A stretch of DNA of 21,924 bases from JBKPHS01 sp046729975 (lineage in GTDB: Bacteria > Actinomycetota > Thermoleophilia > Solirubrobacterales > Thermoleophilaceae): the NCBI GenBank assembly GCA_046729975.1, contig JBKPHS010000038.1, positions 1-21,924 on the forward strand, in the 5' to 3' direction. The translations under genes and the position numbers were made by a program. The notes below the pieces were generated by a model. The model was not told the origin of the DNA and ran no database searches. It saw nothing but the letters and a program-made list of their open reading frames with translations. Shown here in pieces: positions 1 through 7,564 of this stretch. The number at the start of each line of letters is the position of its first letter. Position 1 is the stretch's first letter.

Positions 1-267
1 AGCCGGTTCGCGGCCGAGCTCGGGATCCTGTTTCAGATCGTCGACGACATCCTCGACGTGACGGGAGACGAGGAGGAGCTGGGCAAGCCGCAGGGATCGG
101 ACGAGCGACATGGGAAGCGGACGTACGTGAGCGTCTTCGGCTTGGAGCGGGCGAAGGAGCTCGCGGTGGAATCGCACCGCAACGCCCGTGCGGCGCTCTC
201 CGAGGCCGGCGGGAGCACCTACACGCTCGAGCAGATCACGGACTACATCCTCACGCGCCAGACTTGA
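1..267 (+). CDS. Polyprenyl (geranylgeranyl/farnesyl) diphosphate synthase, 3' end only
   Basis: This is the C-terminal 88 codons of a trans-isoprenyl diphosphate synthase; the 5' part lies outside the window. The frame is open from base 1 and ends at TGA 265-267. The opening residues contain FQIVDDILDVTGD, which matches the second aspartate-rich motif (DDxxD) that binds the Mg-diphosphate of isopentenyl diphosphate. It is followed by the usual ELGKPQGSDE...GKRTYVSVFG stretch, here with a Lys-Arg-Thr-Tyr where these enzymes normally have K-x-T-[YF]. The family condenses IPP with allylic diphosphates to make C15-C20 or longer chains in the cytoplasm. The stop codon overlaps the TTG start of dxs (TTGA), so the two are probably co-transcribed and translationally coupled. 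Chain length cannot be decided, because the region around the first aspartate motif is missing. Confidence 0.93.
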   Translation, partial: SRFAAELGILFQIVDDILDVTGDEEELGKPQGSDERHGKRTYVSVFGLERAKELAVESHRNARAALSEAGGSTYTLEQITDYILTRQT

Positions 268-2210
268 CACTCCTCGAGAAGATCAACGGGCCGCGGGACC
301 TGCAGGGGCTTTCCGACGACGATCTGCAGCAGGTCGCTCAAGAGGTCCGCGAGCTGATCATCGAGACGATCGGCGAGGTAGGCGGCCACTTCGGGGCCAA
401 CCTCGGCGCCTGCGAGCTCGCGGTGGCGCTGCACAGCCTGGTCGACTCGCCGCGCGACAAGATCGTCTGGGACGTCGGCCACCAGGCCTACCCCCACAAG
501 GTCCTCACCGGTCGCCGCGAGCAGCTGCACACGATCCGCAAGTACGGCGGCCTGGCGCCGTTCTGCTCGATCTTCGAGTCCGAGCACGACATCATGGGCG
601 CGGGCCACGCGTCCACGTCGGTCTCCTACGCCGTCGGACTCAAGGAGGCGATGCGCCGGGGCGCAGGCGAGGACGGCAAGGTCGTCGCGGTGATCGGCGA
701 CGGCGCGCTCACCGGCGGAGTCGCCTTCGAGGCGTTGCACAACGCCGGCGGCCTGGACGTGCCGATCGTGATCGTCGTCAACGACAACGGCATGTCGATC
801 GCGCCCAACGTCGGCGCGCTATCGCGCTACTTCAACCGCGTGCGGCTGAACCCGAAGCTCCACCGCGCGCGCGAGGACTTCGAGACCGGCCTCACAAAGC
901 TACCCGCGGGCATCGGCGAGCGCTTCGAGCGCCTTGGCCCGCAGCTCAAGGAGTCGATTAAGGCGTTCTGGGCGCCGGGCCTGTTCTTCGAGGAGCTCGA
1001 CCTCGCCTACGTTGGCGTCGTCGACGGCCACGACGTGAAGGGGCTCCGGGACGCCCTGGGGAAGGCCCTCAACGCCAACCGCCCGGTCGTCGTCCACATC
1101 AAGACTGTGAAGGGCAAGGGCTTTGCTCCCGCGGAGGAGGGCGGTCTCGAGGGGATGGAGAAGTGGCACGCGGCGAAGCCGGCTTCGATCGTGAACGGCG
1201 AGCCCGCGCCTAAGAAGTCGAAGCCCGCGACTCGTTTCGAGCAGCCGGCTCCACCGCAGTACACGACGGTCTTCGGTGAGGCGATGGTCGAGGAATGCCG
1301 CCGCGACGAGCGCGTCTGCGGCATCACCGCCGCGATGAACTCGGGCACGGGCCTCAACATCCTCCAGAAGGAGCTGCCGGAGCGCTATTACGACGTCGGC
1401 ATCGCCGAGCAGCACGCCGTCCTCTTCGCCGCGGGACTGGCGATCCAGGGGATGAAGCCGGTCGCCGCCATCTACTCGACGTTCCTGCAGCGGGCCTTCG
1501 ACCAGATCGTCCACGACGTCTGCCTCCAGAACCTCGACGTGGTGTTCGCCATGGACCGCGCCGGGCTGGTCGGGGATGACGGACCGACTCACCACGGCGC
1601 CTTCGACATCGCCTACCAGCGCTGCCTACCGAACATCGTGCTGATGGCGCCGAGGGACGAGGCGATGCTGGTGAACATGCTCCGGATGGCGCTGCTCCAC
1701 GAAGGGCCGGTCGCGCTCCGCTACCCGCGGGGCGAGGCGGTCGGCGTGCCGCTCCCGGCGGCGCCGCGGCCGGTCGAGATCGGTCGTGGCGAGATCCTGC
1801 GCGAGGGCGACCGCGTGGCGTTCCTCGGCTACGGCTACGGCGTGCAGCTCGCACTGCGCGCGGCCGAGGTCCTCGCGGAGCACGACCTCGACCCGACCGT
1901 GGCCGATGCGCGGTTCGTCAAGCCGCTCGACGAGGAGCTGCTCGGGCAGCTCGTGGCCGAGCACGACCTGCTCGTGACCGTGGAGGACCATGTGCTCATG
2001 GGCGGGTTCGGGTCCGCCGTGCTCGAGTCGCTGTCCGACCGAGAGCTCGCCGGCGACGCGAGGGTGCTTCGACTGGGACTGCCCGACCGCTACGTCACGC
2101 ATGGCAAGCCGGCGCTGCTGCACGAGGAGGTCGGCCTGAGCGCCGAGCGAATCGCCGAGCGGGTGGCCGAGGCGGTGCTCGACCCGCGCGGCGCGCTGCA
2201 GGGCGTGTAA
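264..2210 (+). CDS. dxs: 1-deoxy-D-xylulose-5-phosphate synthase
   Basis: The enzyme condenses pyruvate and glyceraldehyde 3-phosphate, with thiamine diphosphate, to DXP, the first step of the MEP isoprenoid pathway. The protein is 648 aa, a normal length. Visible motifs are GGHFGANLG with His42, VGHQAYPHKVLTGR at 71-84, the thiamine-binding GDGALTGG at 145-152 and its partner VNDNGMSIAPN at 172-182. The transketolase-like central domain carries DVGIAEQHAVLFAAGLA, which includes the catalytic Glu, and DRAGLVGDDGPTHHG. The C-terminal domain ends near GRGALQGV-like sequence before TAA. The start is TTG 264, giving the typical N-terminus (L)TLLEKINGP. No good Shine-Dalgarno precedes it, and it overlaps the stop of the prenyl synthase, so coupling is likely. 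Pairing of prenyl synthase, dxs and downstream tlyA-nadK-recN is a common bacterial arrangement. Confidence 0.97.
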   Translation: MTLLEKINGPRDLQGLSDDDLQQVAQEVRELIIETIGEVGGHFGANLGACELAVALHSLVDSPRDKIVWDVGHQAYPHKVLTGRREQLHTIRKYGGLAPFCSIFESEHDIMGAGHASTSVSYAVGLKEAMRRGAGEDGKVVAVIGDGALTGGVAFEALHNAGGLDVPIVIVVNDNGMSIAPNVGALSRYFNRVRLNPKLHRAREDFETGLTKLPAGIGERFERLGPQLKESIKAFWAPGLFFEELDLAYVGVVDGHDVKGLRDALGKALNANRPVVVHIKTVKGKGFAPAEEGGLEGMEKWHAAKPASIVNGEPAPKKSKPATRFEQPAPPQYTTVFGEAMVEECRRDERVCGITAAMNSGTGLNILQKELPERYYDVGIAEQHAVLFAAGLAIQGMKPVAAIYSTFLQRAFDQIVHDVCLQNLDVVFAMDRAGLVGDDGPTHHGAFDIAYQRCLPNIVLMAPRDEAMLVNMLRMALLHEGPVALRYPRGEAVGVPLPAAPRPVEIGRGEILREGDRVAFLGYGYGVQLALRAAEVLAEHDLDPTVADARFVKPLDEELLGQLVAEHDLLVTVEDHVLMGGFGSAVLESLSDRELAGDARVLRLGLPDRYVTHGKPALLHEEVGLSAERIAERVAEAVLDPRGALQGV

Positions 2211-2228
2211 CCAGCTCCCGCCCCAAAT

Positions 2229-2261
2229 AGAACGACCCGCCGGGGTGAGGCGGGCCGCTCT
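2229..2261 (-). terminator. Intrinsic terminator of the minus-strand membrane-protein gene
   Basis: Arms 2229-2241 and 2249-2261 pair around a 7-nt loop. Read on the minus strand the stem is 13 bp with two G-U wobbles, and its 3' side runs into TCGTTCTATTT, a moderately U-rich tail. Read on the plus strand the same two positions are A-C mismatches and a G-rich stretch follows. This asymmetry indicates that the RNA structure serves the leftward gene ending at 2305. It may also weakly stop readthrough from dxs. Confidence 0.7.
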
Positions 2262-2304
2262 GGGGGAGGAGTGATGCGTTGTGATCTGTGCGAGGAAGCT
2301 TTCT

Positions 2305-2664
2305 CTAGGCACGCACCGCGCTGTAGCGCGTGTTGGCGTGCAACAGGAGCTGGATCAGGCCCAAGGCGGCGAGGAACGCGAAAGCCGTGACATCGCCGGC
2401 GAGCCCGAGCGCAGACCCGGCGCCGAGCATCGCGACGGCCAGGCCGGAGTCCGCCGCCGCATGGGTGCCGGGCGAGATCCCGCCGCTGCCCTCGGTGGAC
2501 GCGGCCTCGAGCGCGAGGCCGACGAGCAGCGCCCCGATCGCGAGAACGACGATCGCCCCGACGGTCTGGAAGCCGAGTGCCAGTGGCGAGGCCATCACCG
2601 CTACGCCGAGCGCAAGCTCGAGCGCCCCGTGCATCGGCATCGATATGAGTCGCGACAGAGTCAC
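2305..2664 (-). CDS. Small four-helix integral membrane protein, internally duplicated, unknown function
   Basis: The protein is 119 aa and very hydrophobic, with four predicted membrane segments near residues 13-32, 34-54, 70-90 and 92-111, and a polar glycine/serine linker at about 55-68. The two halves look alike: MHGALELALGVAVMASPLAL resembles THAAADSGLAVAMLGAGSAL, which suggests duplication of a helical hairpin. The ASPLALGF stretch resembles SPW-repeat membrane proteins, but I cannot confirm membership. GTG 2664 was chosen because a possible -10 (TACGTT) lies 6 nt upstream; the frame stays open further upstream, where ATG 2718 would add 18 polar residues. The gene converges on dxs, ends at its own terminator and diverges from tlyA. 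The opposite strand contains an open frame through here only as an extension of tlyA, and that translation lacks membrane character. Confidence 0.72.
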   Translation of the reverse strand: MTLSRLISMPMHGALELALGVAVMASPLALGFQTVGAIVVLAIGALLVGLALEAASTEGSGGISPGTHAAADSGLAVAMLGAGSALGLAGDVTAFAFLAALGLIQLLLHANTRYSAVRA

Positions 2665-2670
2665 GTTTCG

Positions 2671-2676
2671 AACGTA
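2671..2676 (-). promoter_or_regulatory. Possible -10 box of the minus-strand membrane-protein gene
   Basis: TACGTT (minus strand) is followed by 6 nt and GTG 2664. Transcription would begin at or next to the start codon, the leaderless layout also seen at several other genes here. No clear -35 was found. Confidence 0.35.
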
Positions 2677-2692
2677 CCCACCGAATCGGGGT

Positions 2693-2705
2693 CCCTCAGT
2701 GAGGG
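2693..2705. promoter_or_regulatory. Perfect inverted repeat covering the tlyA ribosome-binding site
   Basis: CCCTCAGTGAGGG is a perfect palindrome around a central G. It can be a 5-bp hairpin with an AGT loop in RNA, or a DNA operator between the divergent membrane-protein and tlyA genes. Its right arm GAGGG is the best Shine-Dalgarno for ATG 2713 (7 nt spacing), so hairpin formation would hide it. The function is inferred. Confidence 0.4.
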
Positions 2706-2712
2706 CGGTCAC

Positions 2713-3525
2713 ATGCATGGATACGCTGACCCCGTGCCCAAGACACGGCTCGACACGCTGCTCGTGGAGCGTGGCCTGTTCGAGAGCCGGACGCGCGCCG
2801 CCGCGGCCGTCATGGCCGGGGACGTGCGCGTCGGGAGCGGCGGCCGCCGGGCGCGAAAGCCAGGGGAGATGGTGGCCGGAGACGTGTGGCTGGCGGTCGA
2901 CCAGGCGCCCGCGTACGTCTCCCGCGGCGGGATCAAGCTGGCCAACGCGATGGACGAGCTGGGCATCGACGCGACGGGGCGGCGCTGCCTGGACGCCGGC
3001 GCCTCGACGGGCGGCTTCACCGACTGCCTGCTCCAGCGCGGGGCCGGCGCGGTCATCGCGCTCGACGTCGCCTATGGCGAGCTCCACTGGCGCCTCCGCA
3101 CCGACCCGCGCGTGACGGTGCTCGAGCGGGCGAACGCACGGGAGCTCGATACGGCGCGCTTGCCGTACCTTCCCGATCTCGTGGTGGCGGACCTGTCCTT
3201 CATATCGCTCCGCAAGGTGCTGCCTGCGTTGCTGGCCGCCACCTCCGAGCGCTTCGACTGCCTGGCGCTCGTCAAGCCTCAGTTCGAGGTCGGCCGCGAG
3301 CGGGTCGGCAAGGGAGGCGTTGTCCGTTCCGCGGACGATCGCCGCGCGGCGCTCGTGTCCGTGGGGGAGCTGGTGCGCAAGCTCGGCCACTCGGTGCTCG
3401 GGTACGCCTCCTCCGGCCTGCCGGGGCCCGCCGGGAACCGCGAGAGCTTCGTCTGGGCGGCCGAAGGCGGGCGCGCGGGCGCCGCGGAGAACCTGGAGGC
3501 AGCCGCGCGCAAGGCCGAGCCATGA
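2713..3525 (+). CDS. tlyA: TlyA-type 16S/23S rRNA 2'-O-ribose methyltransferase (hemolysin-like)
   Basis: TlyA methylates rRNA cytidines using S-adenosylmethionine; in mycobacteria this affects capreomycin sensitivity. The protein is 270 aa, the usual length. An S4 RNA-binding domain occupies about 10-65 (KTRLDTLLVERGLFESRTRA...), followed by the RGGIKL linker motif at 71-76. The Rossmann methyltransferase domain has the SAM motif LDAGASTGGFTDCLL at 93-107, ALDVAYGELHWRLR at 116-129, VADLSFISL at 158-166 and VKPQFEVGR at 187-195. ATG 2713 is preferred because GAGGG lies 7 nt upstream; GTG 2734 would give the more typical VPKTRLDTLL start and is a real alternative. The stop overlaps the nadK start (ATGA), so they form one operon. 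A frame open to 2281 upstream is not thought to be translated, because it crosses the divergent gene and has no conserved sequence. Confidence 0.95.
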   Translation: MHGYADPVPKTRLDTLLVERGLFESRTRAAAAVMAGDVRVGSGGRRARKPGEMVAGDVWLAVDQAPAYVSRGGIKLANAMDELGIDATGRRCLDAGASTGGFTDCLLQRGAGAVIALDVAYGELHWRLRTDPRVTVLERANARELDTARLPYLPDLVVADLSFISLRKVLPALLAATSERFDCLALVKPQFEVGRERVGKGGVVRSADDRRAALVSVGELVRKLGHSVLGYASSGLPGPAGNRESFVWAAEGGRAGAAENLEAAARKAEP

Positions 3526-4379
3526 CCAGGCCCAGGGCCATCACGATCTTCACGCACAAGTCGCCGGAGGACACGGGTTACACGGTCCAGCGGTTGATCG
3601 ACAAGGCCTGCGAGGCAGGCGTCGAGGTGCGGGTGCCCCCGGACGAGATGGGCAAGCACTCGGTCTCCGAGCGCCGCGGCGTCGTGCTTAACGCCGACCC
3701 CGAGGAGGAAACGGACCTCGCTGTCGTGCTGGGCGGCGACGGCACGATCCTCGAGACGCTGAGGATCTACGCCGGCCGCCAGGTCCCGGTGTTCGCCTTC
3801 AACTTCGGCGAGATCGGGTTCCTCGCGACCGTGGACCAGGACGAGGTGGACGACGGCATCCGCCGGGTGCTCACGGGAGATTTCGAGCTGCTGACGATGC
3901 CGGCGCTCGGGGTGGACGTGGCCGGCGCGCGGCACTGGGCGGCCAACGACGTCTCGTTCCACCGGCGCCCGAACGGCAGGGTTGCCGAGCTCGCCTACTC
4001 GGTGGCGGGCGATCAGCTTGGAAAGGTGCGCTGCGACGGCCTCGTGGTCTCGACGCCGGCCGGTTCGACGGGGTACAACCTCGCGAACGGCGGGCCGGTG
4101 CTCGCCTGGGGCGTGGAGGGCTTCGTCGTGTCCTTCATCGCTCCCCATACGCTCACGGCCCGGGCGCTCGTCGTCGGCCCGCAGGACCGGCTCTCCGTCA
4201 TGAACTGCTCCACCTCTGACGGGGTCGACGTGACGACCGACGGGCGGATCGTGTGCGGGCTCGGCCCGCTGGAGGAGCTGGAGCTGACCTTCGAGCACGA
4301 CAAGGTCATGCTGGCCCACATCCCGGGGGCGACCTTCTACCACCGCCTGCGCGAGAAGTTCGGCCGCCTCGCCTCCTGA
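3522..4379 (+). CDS. nadK: NAD kinase
   Basis: The enzyme phosphorylates NAD to NADP with ATP or polyphosphate in the cytoplasm. The protein is 285 aa, typical for bacterial NadK. The phosphate-binding motif GGDGT is at 71-75 within AVVLGGDGTILE, NFGEIGFL follows at 94-101, AANDVSFHR at 140-148 is the NNE/D-type motif, and CDGLVVSTPAGSTGYNLANG at 171-190 is the conserved core of the second domain. ATG 3522 overlaps the tlyA stop, giving translational coupling. The tlyA-nadK-recN order is widespread, and in M. tuberculosis it is recalled as Rv1694-Rv1696. Nothing looks damaged. ppnK is an older name for the same gene. Confidence 0.97.
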   Translation: MTRPRAITIFTHKSPEDTGYTVQRLIDKACEAGVEVRVPPDEMGKHSVSERRGVVLNADPEEETDLAVVLGGDGTILETLRIYAGRQVPVFAFNFGEIGFLATVDQDEVDDGIRRVLTGDFELLTMPALGVDVAGARHWAANDVSFHRRPNGRVAELAYSVAGDQLGKVRCDGLVVSTPAGSTGYNLANGGPVLAWGVEGFVVSFIAPHTLTARALVVGPQDRLSVMNCSTSDGVDVTTDGRIVCGLGPLEELELTFEHDKVMLAHIPGATFYHRLREKFGRLAS

Positions 4380-4382
4380 CGG

Positions 4383-4396
4383 TTACGACCTCGTAA
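4383..4396. promoter_or_regulatory. Palindrome upstream of recN
   Basis: TTACGACCTCGTAA is a perfect 6+2+6 inverted repeat just after the nadK stop, 41 nt upstream of the candidate recN -10. It could be an operator or a small hairpin. It does not match the actinobacterial LexA box (CGAAC-N4-GTTCG). Confidence 0.3.
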
Positions 4397-4436
4397 ACAA
4401 CGGCGACGAGCGCGCTTCTCCGTCGGGCGCCGCTGG

Positions 4437-4442
4437 TAGACC
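4437..4442 (+). promoter_or_regulatory. Candidate recN -10 box, leaderless layout
   Basis: TAGACC is followed by 7 nt and GTG 4450. Initiation 6-7 nt after the box would start the message at the GTG. No Shine-Dalgarno precedes the gene. No convincing -35 is visible. Confidence 0.4.
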
Positions 4443-4449
4443 TGCCGGC

Positions 4450-6129
4450 GTGCTGCTCGAGCTGCGCGTGGAGAACCTGTTGCTGATCGAGGGGGCCGAG
4501 CTCCGGCTCGGGCCCGGCCTGAACGCGATCACCGGCGAGACGGGCGCAGGAAAGACCGTGCTCGCGAACGCACTCGACCTGCTCCTCGGCGGCAGGGCAC
4601 GTCAGGGGATGGTGCGGCCGGGTGCGGACGAGGCCTGGGTCGAGGGCGTCTTCTCGCTTCCACCCGGCGTGCTGGACGTGCCCGAGCTCGAGGAGCTCCG
4701 GGAGCGGCTGCCCGATGGCGAGGACGAGATCGTGCTCGGCCGCCGTGTGGGGTCCGACGGCCGCTCGCGCGCGTTCGTCCAGGGGCGCTCCGCCGGCGTC
4801 GGGGACCTGCGCGAGCTCGGTGGGCGGCTCGTGGCCTTCTACGGGCAGCACGAGCACCGCAAGCTGACGGTCTCCGGGGCGCAGCTGGAGGTCCTCGACG
4901 GGTTCTGCGGCGCCGGCCACCTGGCGCTGCGGCGCGAGCTGGCGACGCGCCACGGGCGCGTGCTCGAGCTGAGGCGCGAGCTCGAGCAGCTCCTCGCGCT
5001 CGCCGGCTCCCGCGATCGCGAGCGGGACCTGCTGGCGTTCGAGCTGGACGAGATCGACGAACTCGAGCCGAGGGCGGACGAGCGGTCCGCGCTGGCGGTA
5101 GAGCGCGAGCGCCTGCGCGGGCTCGACGCCCTGCGGGCGGCCGCCGGAGGCGGCGCCGAGGCGCTTGCGCCCGAGGCGTCGGATGGGCTCGGGGCGGCGG
5201 GCCTGCTCGCGGAGGCAGAGCGGCTGGCGGACGGGGTCGCGGGCGTCGACCCACAGCTCGACGAGGTGGCCGTCCGGCTACGGGCCCTCGGGATAGAGGC
5301 GGCCGAGGTGGCCGCGGAGCTCCGCCGCTACGAGGCGGGGCTCGAGGCAGAGCCGGGCCGCCTCGAGGAGGTGGAGGACCGGCTCGACCGCTACGACCGG
5401 CTCGAGCGCAAGCACGGCGGCAGCGTCGAGGCCGTGATCGCCCATGCGGAACGCTGCCGAGCTGAGCTCGAGCGGCTCGAAAACGCCGAGGTGGCGCTCG
5501 ACCGGACCGAGGCGCAGCTCGCGCGGGCGGCAGCCGACGAGGACGAGCTTGCGGCGAAGCTGACGCGGGCGCGGAAGAAGGCGGCGCCAAAGCTCGCCGA
5601 GCGGGTGCTGGCCGAGCTGTCGGAACTGGCGATGGAGGGCGCGTCGTTCGACGTGCGACTCGAGCCCCGCGAGGCGCGCGGGCCGGCCGGCGACGAGCGG
5701 GTGGAGCTGATGATCGCGCCGAACCCCGGAGTGCCGGGCCGGCCGCTGCGCGAGACGGCGTCGGGCGGCGAGCTCTCGCGCGTGATGCTGGCCCTGATGG
5801 GCGTCGCCTCGGCCGGCGGCGCCGAGACTCTGGTGTTCGACGAGGTTGACGCGGGCGTGGGCGGGCAGACCGCCCGGGCGGTCGGAGACAAGCTGCGGCA
5901 CCTAGCGGCCGGGCGGCAGGTTCTCTGCATCACGCATCTGCCGCAGATCGCGGCGGTCGCGCAGCACCACTTCCGGATCGAGAAGGAGGCCGAGGGCGAG
6001 CTGGCTCGCACCACGGTCGAGCGGCTGACCGAGCCTCAGGTGGTCGCGGAGCTCTGCCGCATGCTCGGGGCGGACACCGGCGACGCCGGCGCCCGGCGCC
6101 ACGCGGAGGAGCTGCTCGCGGCGGCCTAA
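4450..6129 (+). CDS. recN: DNA repair protein RecN
   Basis: RecN is an SMC-like ATPase that acts early in double-strand-break repair by organising DNA ends. The protein is 559 aa. The Walker A motif is GETGAGKT at 29-36, preceded by the typical LRVENLLLIEGAELRLGPGLNAI. A long charged, heptad-rich middle of about 150-390 (many Glu/Arg/Leu/Ala) is the coiled-coil arm. The ABC signature SGGELSR begins at 438, and Walker B with the D-loop is LVFDEVDAGVGG around 461-472. The His switch region CITHLPQIAA follows. GTG 4450 gives the canonical N-terminus and has a leaderless-type -10 7 nt upstream. The gene follows nadK after 70 nt, so it may have both operon and own transcription. It converges on the FAD oxidoreductase gene with only 4 nt between the stop codons. 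Confidence 0.96.
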   Translation: MLLELRVENLLLIEGAELRLGPGLNAITGETGAGKTVLANALDLLLGGRARQGMVRPGADEAWVEGVFSLPPGVLDVPELEELRERLPDGEDEIVLGRRVGSDGRSRAFVQGRSAGVGDLRELGGRLVAFYGQHEHRKLTVSGAQLEVLDGFCGAGHLALRRELATRHGRVLELRRELEQLLALAGSRDRERDLLAFELDEIDELEPRADERSALAVERERLRGLDALRAAAGGGAEALAPEASDGLGAAGLLAEAERLADGVAGVDPQLDEVAVRLRALGIEAAEVAAELRRYEAGLEAEPGRLEEVEDRLDRYDRLERKHGGSVEAVIAHAERCRAELERLENAEVALDRTEAQLARAAADEDELAAKLTRARKKAAPKLAERVLAELSELAMEGASFDVRLEPREARGPAGDERVELMIAPNPGVPGRPLRETASGGELSRVMLALMGVASAGGAETLVFDEVDAGVGGQTARAVGDKLRHLAAGRQVLCITHLPQIAAVAQHHFRIEKEAEGELARTTVERLTEPQVVAELCRMLGADTGDAGARRHAEELLAAA

Positions 6130-6133
6130 GCGC

Positions 6134-7417
6134 CTAAGCCTTGCTGCTGCCGAACTCAGCGCGCCGTCGCGGTCCCATCAACCGGCGGCGGCCGTGGGCC
6201 GCAAGCGCGCGCGGCATGGCCTTGCGAAGAAAGCGCGCAGGGCGCATGTTGCGCGTCCCGTAGGCCTCGAAGAGCCCCGCGAGGCCGGGGTCGTGCGGCG
6301 CCGCGGAGAAGACCAGTCGCTCCCCGCGCGTCATCCGGCGACCGGTGGCGTAGTCGTCCATCATGAAGGCGTGGCCGCGCAGCGCCCGGGAGTAGCGCTG
6401 GCGGTACCGGTTCAGGGCACGCTCGAGGGCCTCATCGCCGCGCACGGCTGCCGACGCGCTGTCGGCCAGCCATTCCGCTGACTGGAGCGCCCAGCCGCAG
6501 CCGACGCCCCAGAGGGGATCGGCGGCGTAGGCGGCGTCCCCGATCAGGGCAAGACCCGGCGCGGTCGGGCCTCTCATGACGTTGGGCATCTCGAGCTTGC
6601 CAAGCACCGGACTGACACGGCGTGCGCCTTGAATAGGCGGCGCCTCGGGCAGCTCAGCGAGGAAGGTCTCCATTGCGCTGCCCGGATCGCCGCGGAACTG
6701 CGGGAGGCGGCTCTTCTCCGGCATGCACGCATAGAACGTCAGTCCCGAGTCGGTCGGGAACGCGGCCGCCCAGTCCGGGTCCAGCATCCACACCGTGGCG
6801 TCGGGCGAGCCGCTGGGCGGCGGGCCCTCGTAGTAGGCGCCATAGGCGAAGCGGCCGTGCGGCTTTTGCCTCGAGTGAACGCCCGCGAGCTCGGCGACGC
6901 GCGAGTCGCGGCCGTCGGCCCCGACGACGAGCCGTGCGTGGATCCTGGTGGCGGTGCCGTGGCGGTCGCGGACGACGACTCCGCGGAACCGGCCGCCACC
7001 TTCGATCAGCTCGTCCGTGGTCTGGCCCTGGAGCAGCTCGACCCCGGGTGTCCGCGCTGCCGTCTCGCGCAACAACGGATCGAGCTTCTCGCGCCGTAGG
7101 TTCAGGCTTGCGGGGAAGTCGGTGTCGGCGGGCGAAAGGATCCATCCCCAGCGCGTCCACATCCGGAAGCGGGTGCGAACGGCTCCAGCCTCCTCGAGCT
7201 CGGGCATCAGGCCGAGCCGCTCGATCGTGGCGACCGCCGAGGACTGGATGAAGTGGCTGCAGATGCGCTTGAAGGCGGCGGGGTCCGGCTGCTTCTCCAC
7301 GAGCGCGACACGCGCGCCCGCGCGGCCGAGCAGGATGGCCGCCGTACAGCCGGCGAGGCTTGCTCCGACGACTACGGCGTCGTACTCCGCTCTGGCTCCT
7401 TCTCGCACCTTGCCCAT
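6134..7417 (-). CDS. FAD-dependent monooxygenase/reductase-like protein (p-hydroxybenzoate hydroxylase fold)
   Basis: The protein is 427 aa with the three hallmark motifs of group A flavin monooxygenases and geranylgeranyl-reductase-like enzymes. The N-terminal dinucleotide fold is VVVGASLAGCTAA at 15-27, with GxSxxG in place of the usual GxGxxG, ending at acidic Glu41 in VALVEKQ. The second motif is VGADGRDS at 165-172. The GD motif is LIGDAAYAADPLWGVGCGWA at 291-310. The substrate is unknown; oxidation of an aromatic, a polyketide or an isoprenoid lipid is possible. ATG 7417 has only a weak AGGG upstream. The gene runs against its neighbours, converging on recN and diverging from steA, and it splits an otherwise conserved recN-steA neighbourhood. 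It is therefore likely a lineage-specific insertion. Base composition looks like that of its neighbours. Confidence 0.85.
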   Translation of the reverse strand: MGKVREGARAEYDAVVVGASLAGCTAAILLGRAGARVALVEKQPDPAAFKRICSHFIQSSAVATIERLGLMPELEEAGAVRTRFRMWTRWGWILSPADTDFPASLNLRREKLDPLLRETAARTPGVELLQGQTTDELIEGGGRFRGVVVRDRHGTATRIHARLVVGADGRDSRVAELAGVHSRQKPHGRFAYGAYYEGPPPSGSPDATVWMLDPDWAAAFPTDSGLTFYACMPEKSRLPQFRGDPGSAMETFLAELPEAPPIQGARRVSPVLGKLEMPNVMRGPTAPGLALIGDAAYAADPLWGVGCGWALQSAEWLADSASAAVRGDEALERALNRYRQRYSRALRGHAFMMDDYATGRRMTRGERLVFSAAPHDPGLAGLFEAYGTRNMRPARFLRKAMPRALAAHGRRRLMGPRRRAEFGSSKA

Positions 7418-7535
7418 GCCCTGTACGTTCCCGGGTGTCCGCCTCAGGGACGCCGCACCGGATGGTACGGCCAGATGCGTCCGGCTGTCGCAGATCGAGT
7501 CGCCTAGAACAGCTCGCTGGTCTCGTTCCGGCGCG

Positions 7536-7541
7536 TAGACT
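7536..7541 (+). promoter_or_regulatory. Candidate steA -10 box
   Basis: TAGACT lies 23 nt before ATG 7565 in the 147-nt divergent spacer between the FAD oxidoreductase and steA genes. A second similar hexamer, TAGAAC, is at 7505-7510. No clear -35 was found. The spacer otherwise shows no open frame or strong repeat. Confidence 0.4.
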
Positions 7542-7564
7542 CAGCGGCGGCTTTTCCAGCCTCG

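Noticed and set aside
2281..2712. N-terminal extension of tlyA
   Set aside because: Its translation is polar low-complexity sequence, overlaps the membrane-protein gene, and the S4 domain begins only after 2734.
4410..4442. PafBC-type DNA-damage promoter before recN
   Set aside because: TTCTCCGTC has several mismatches to TTGTCRGTG and lies 12 rather than 8 nt from the -10.
6121..6139. Tandem GCCTAAGC at the recN/oxidoreductase convergent stops
   Set aside because: Two 8-bp copies only; explained by two adjacent stop regions with similar codons. No terminator-like stem is evident.
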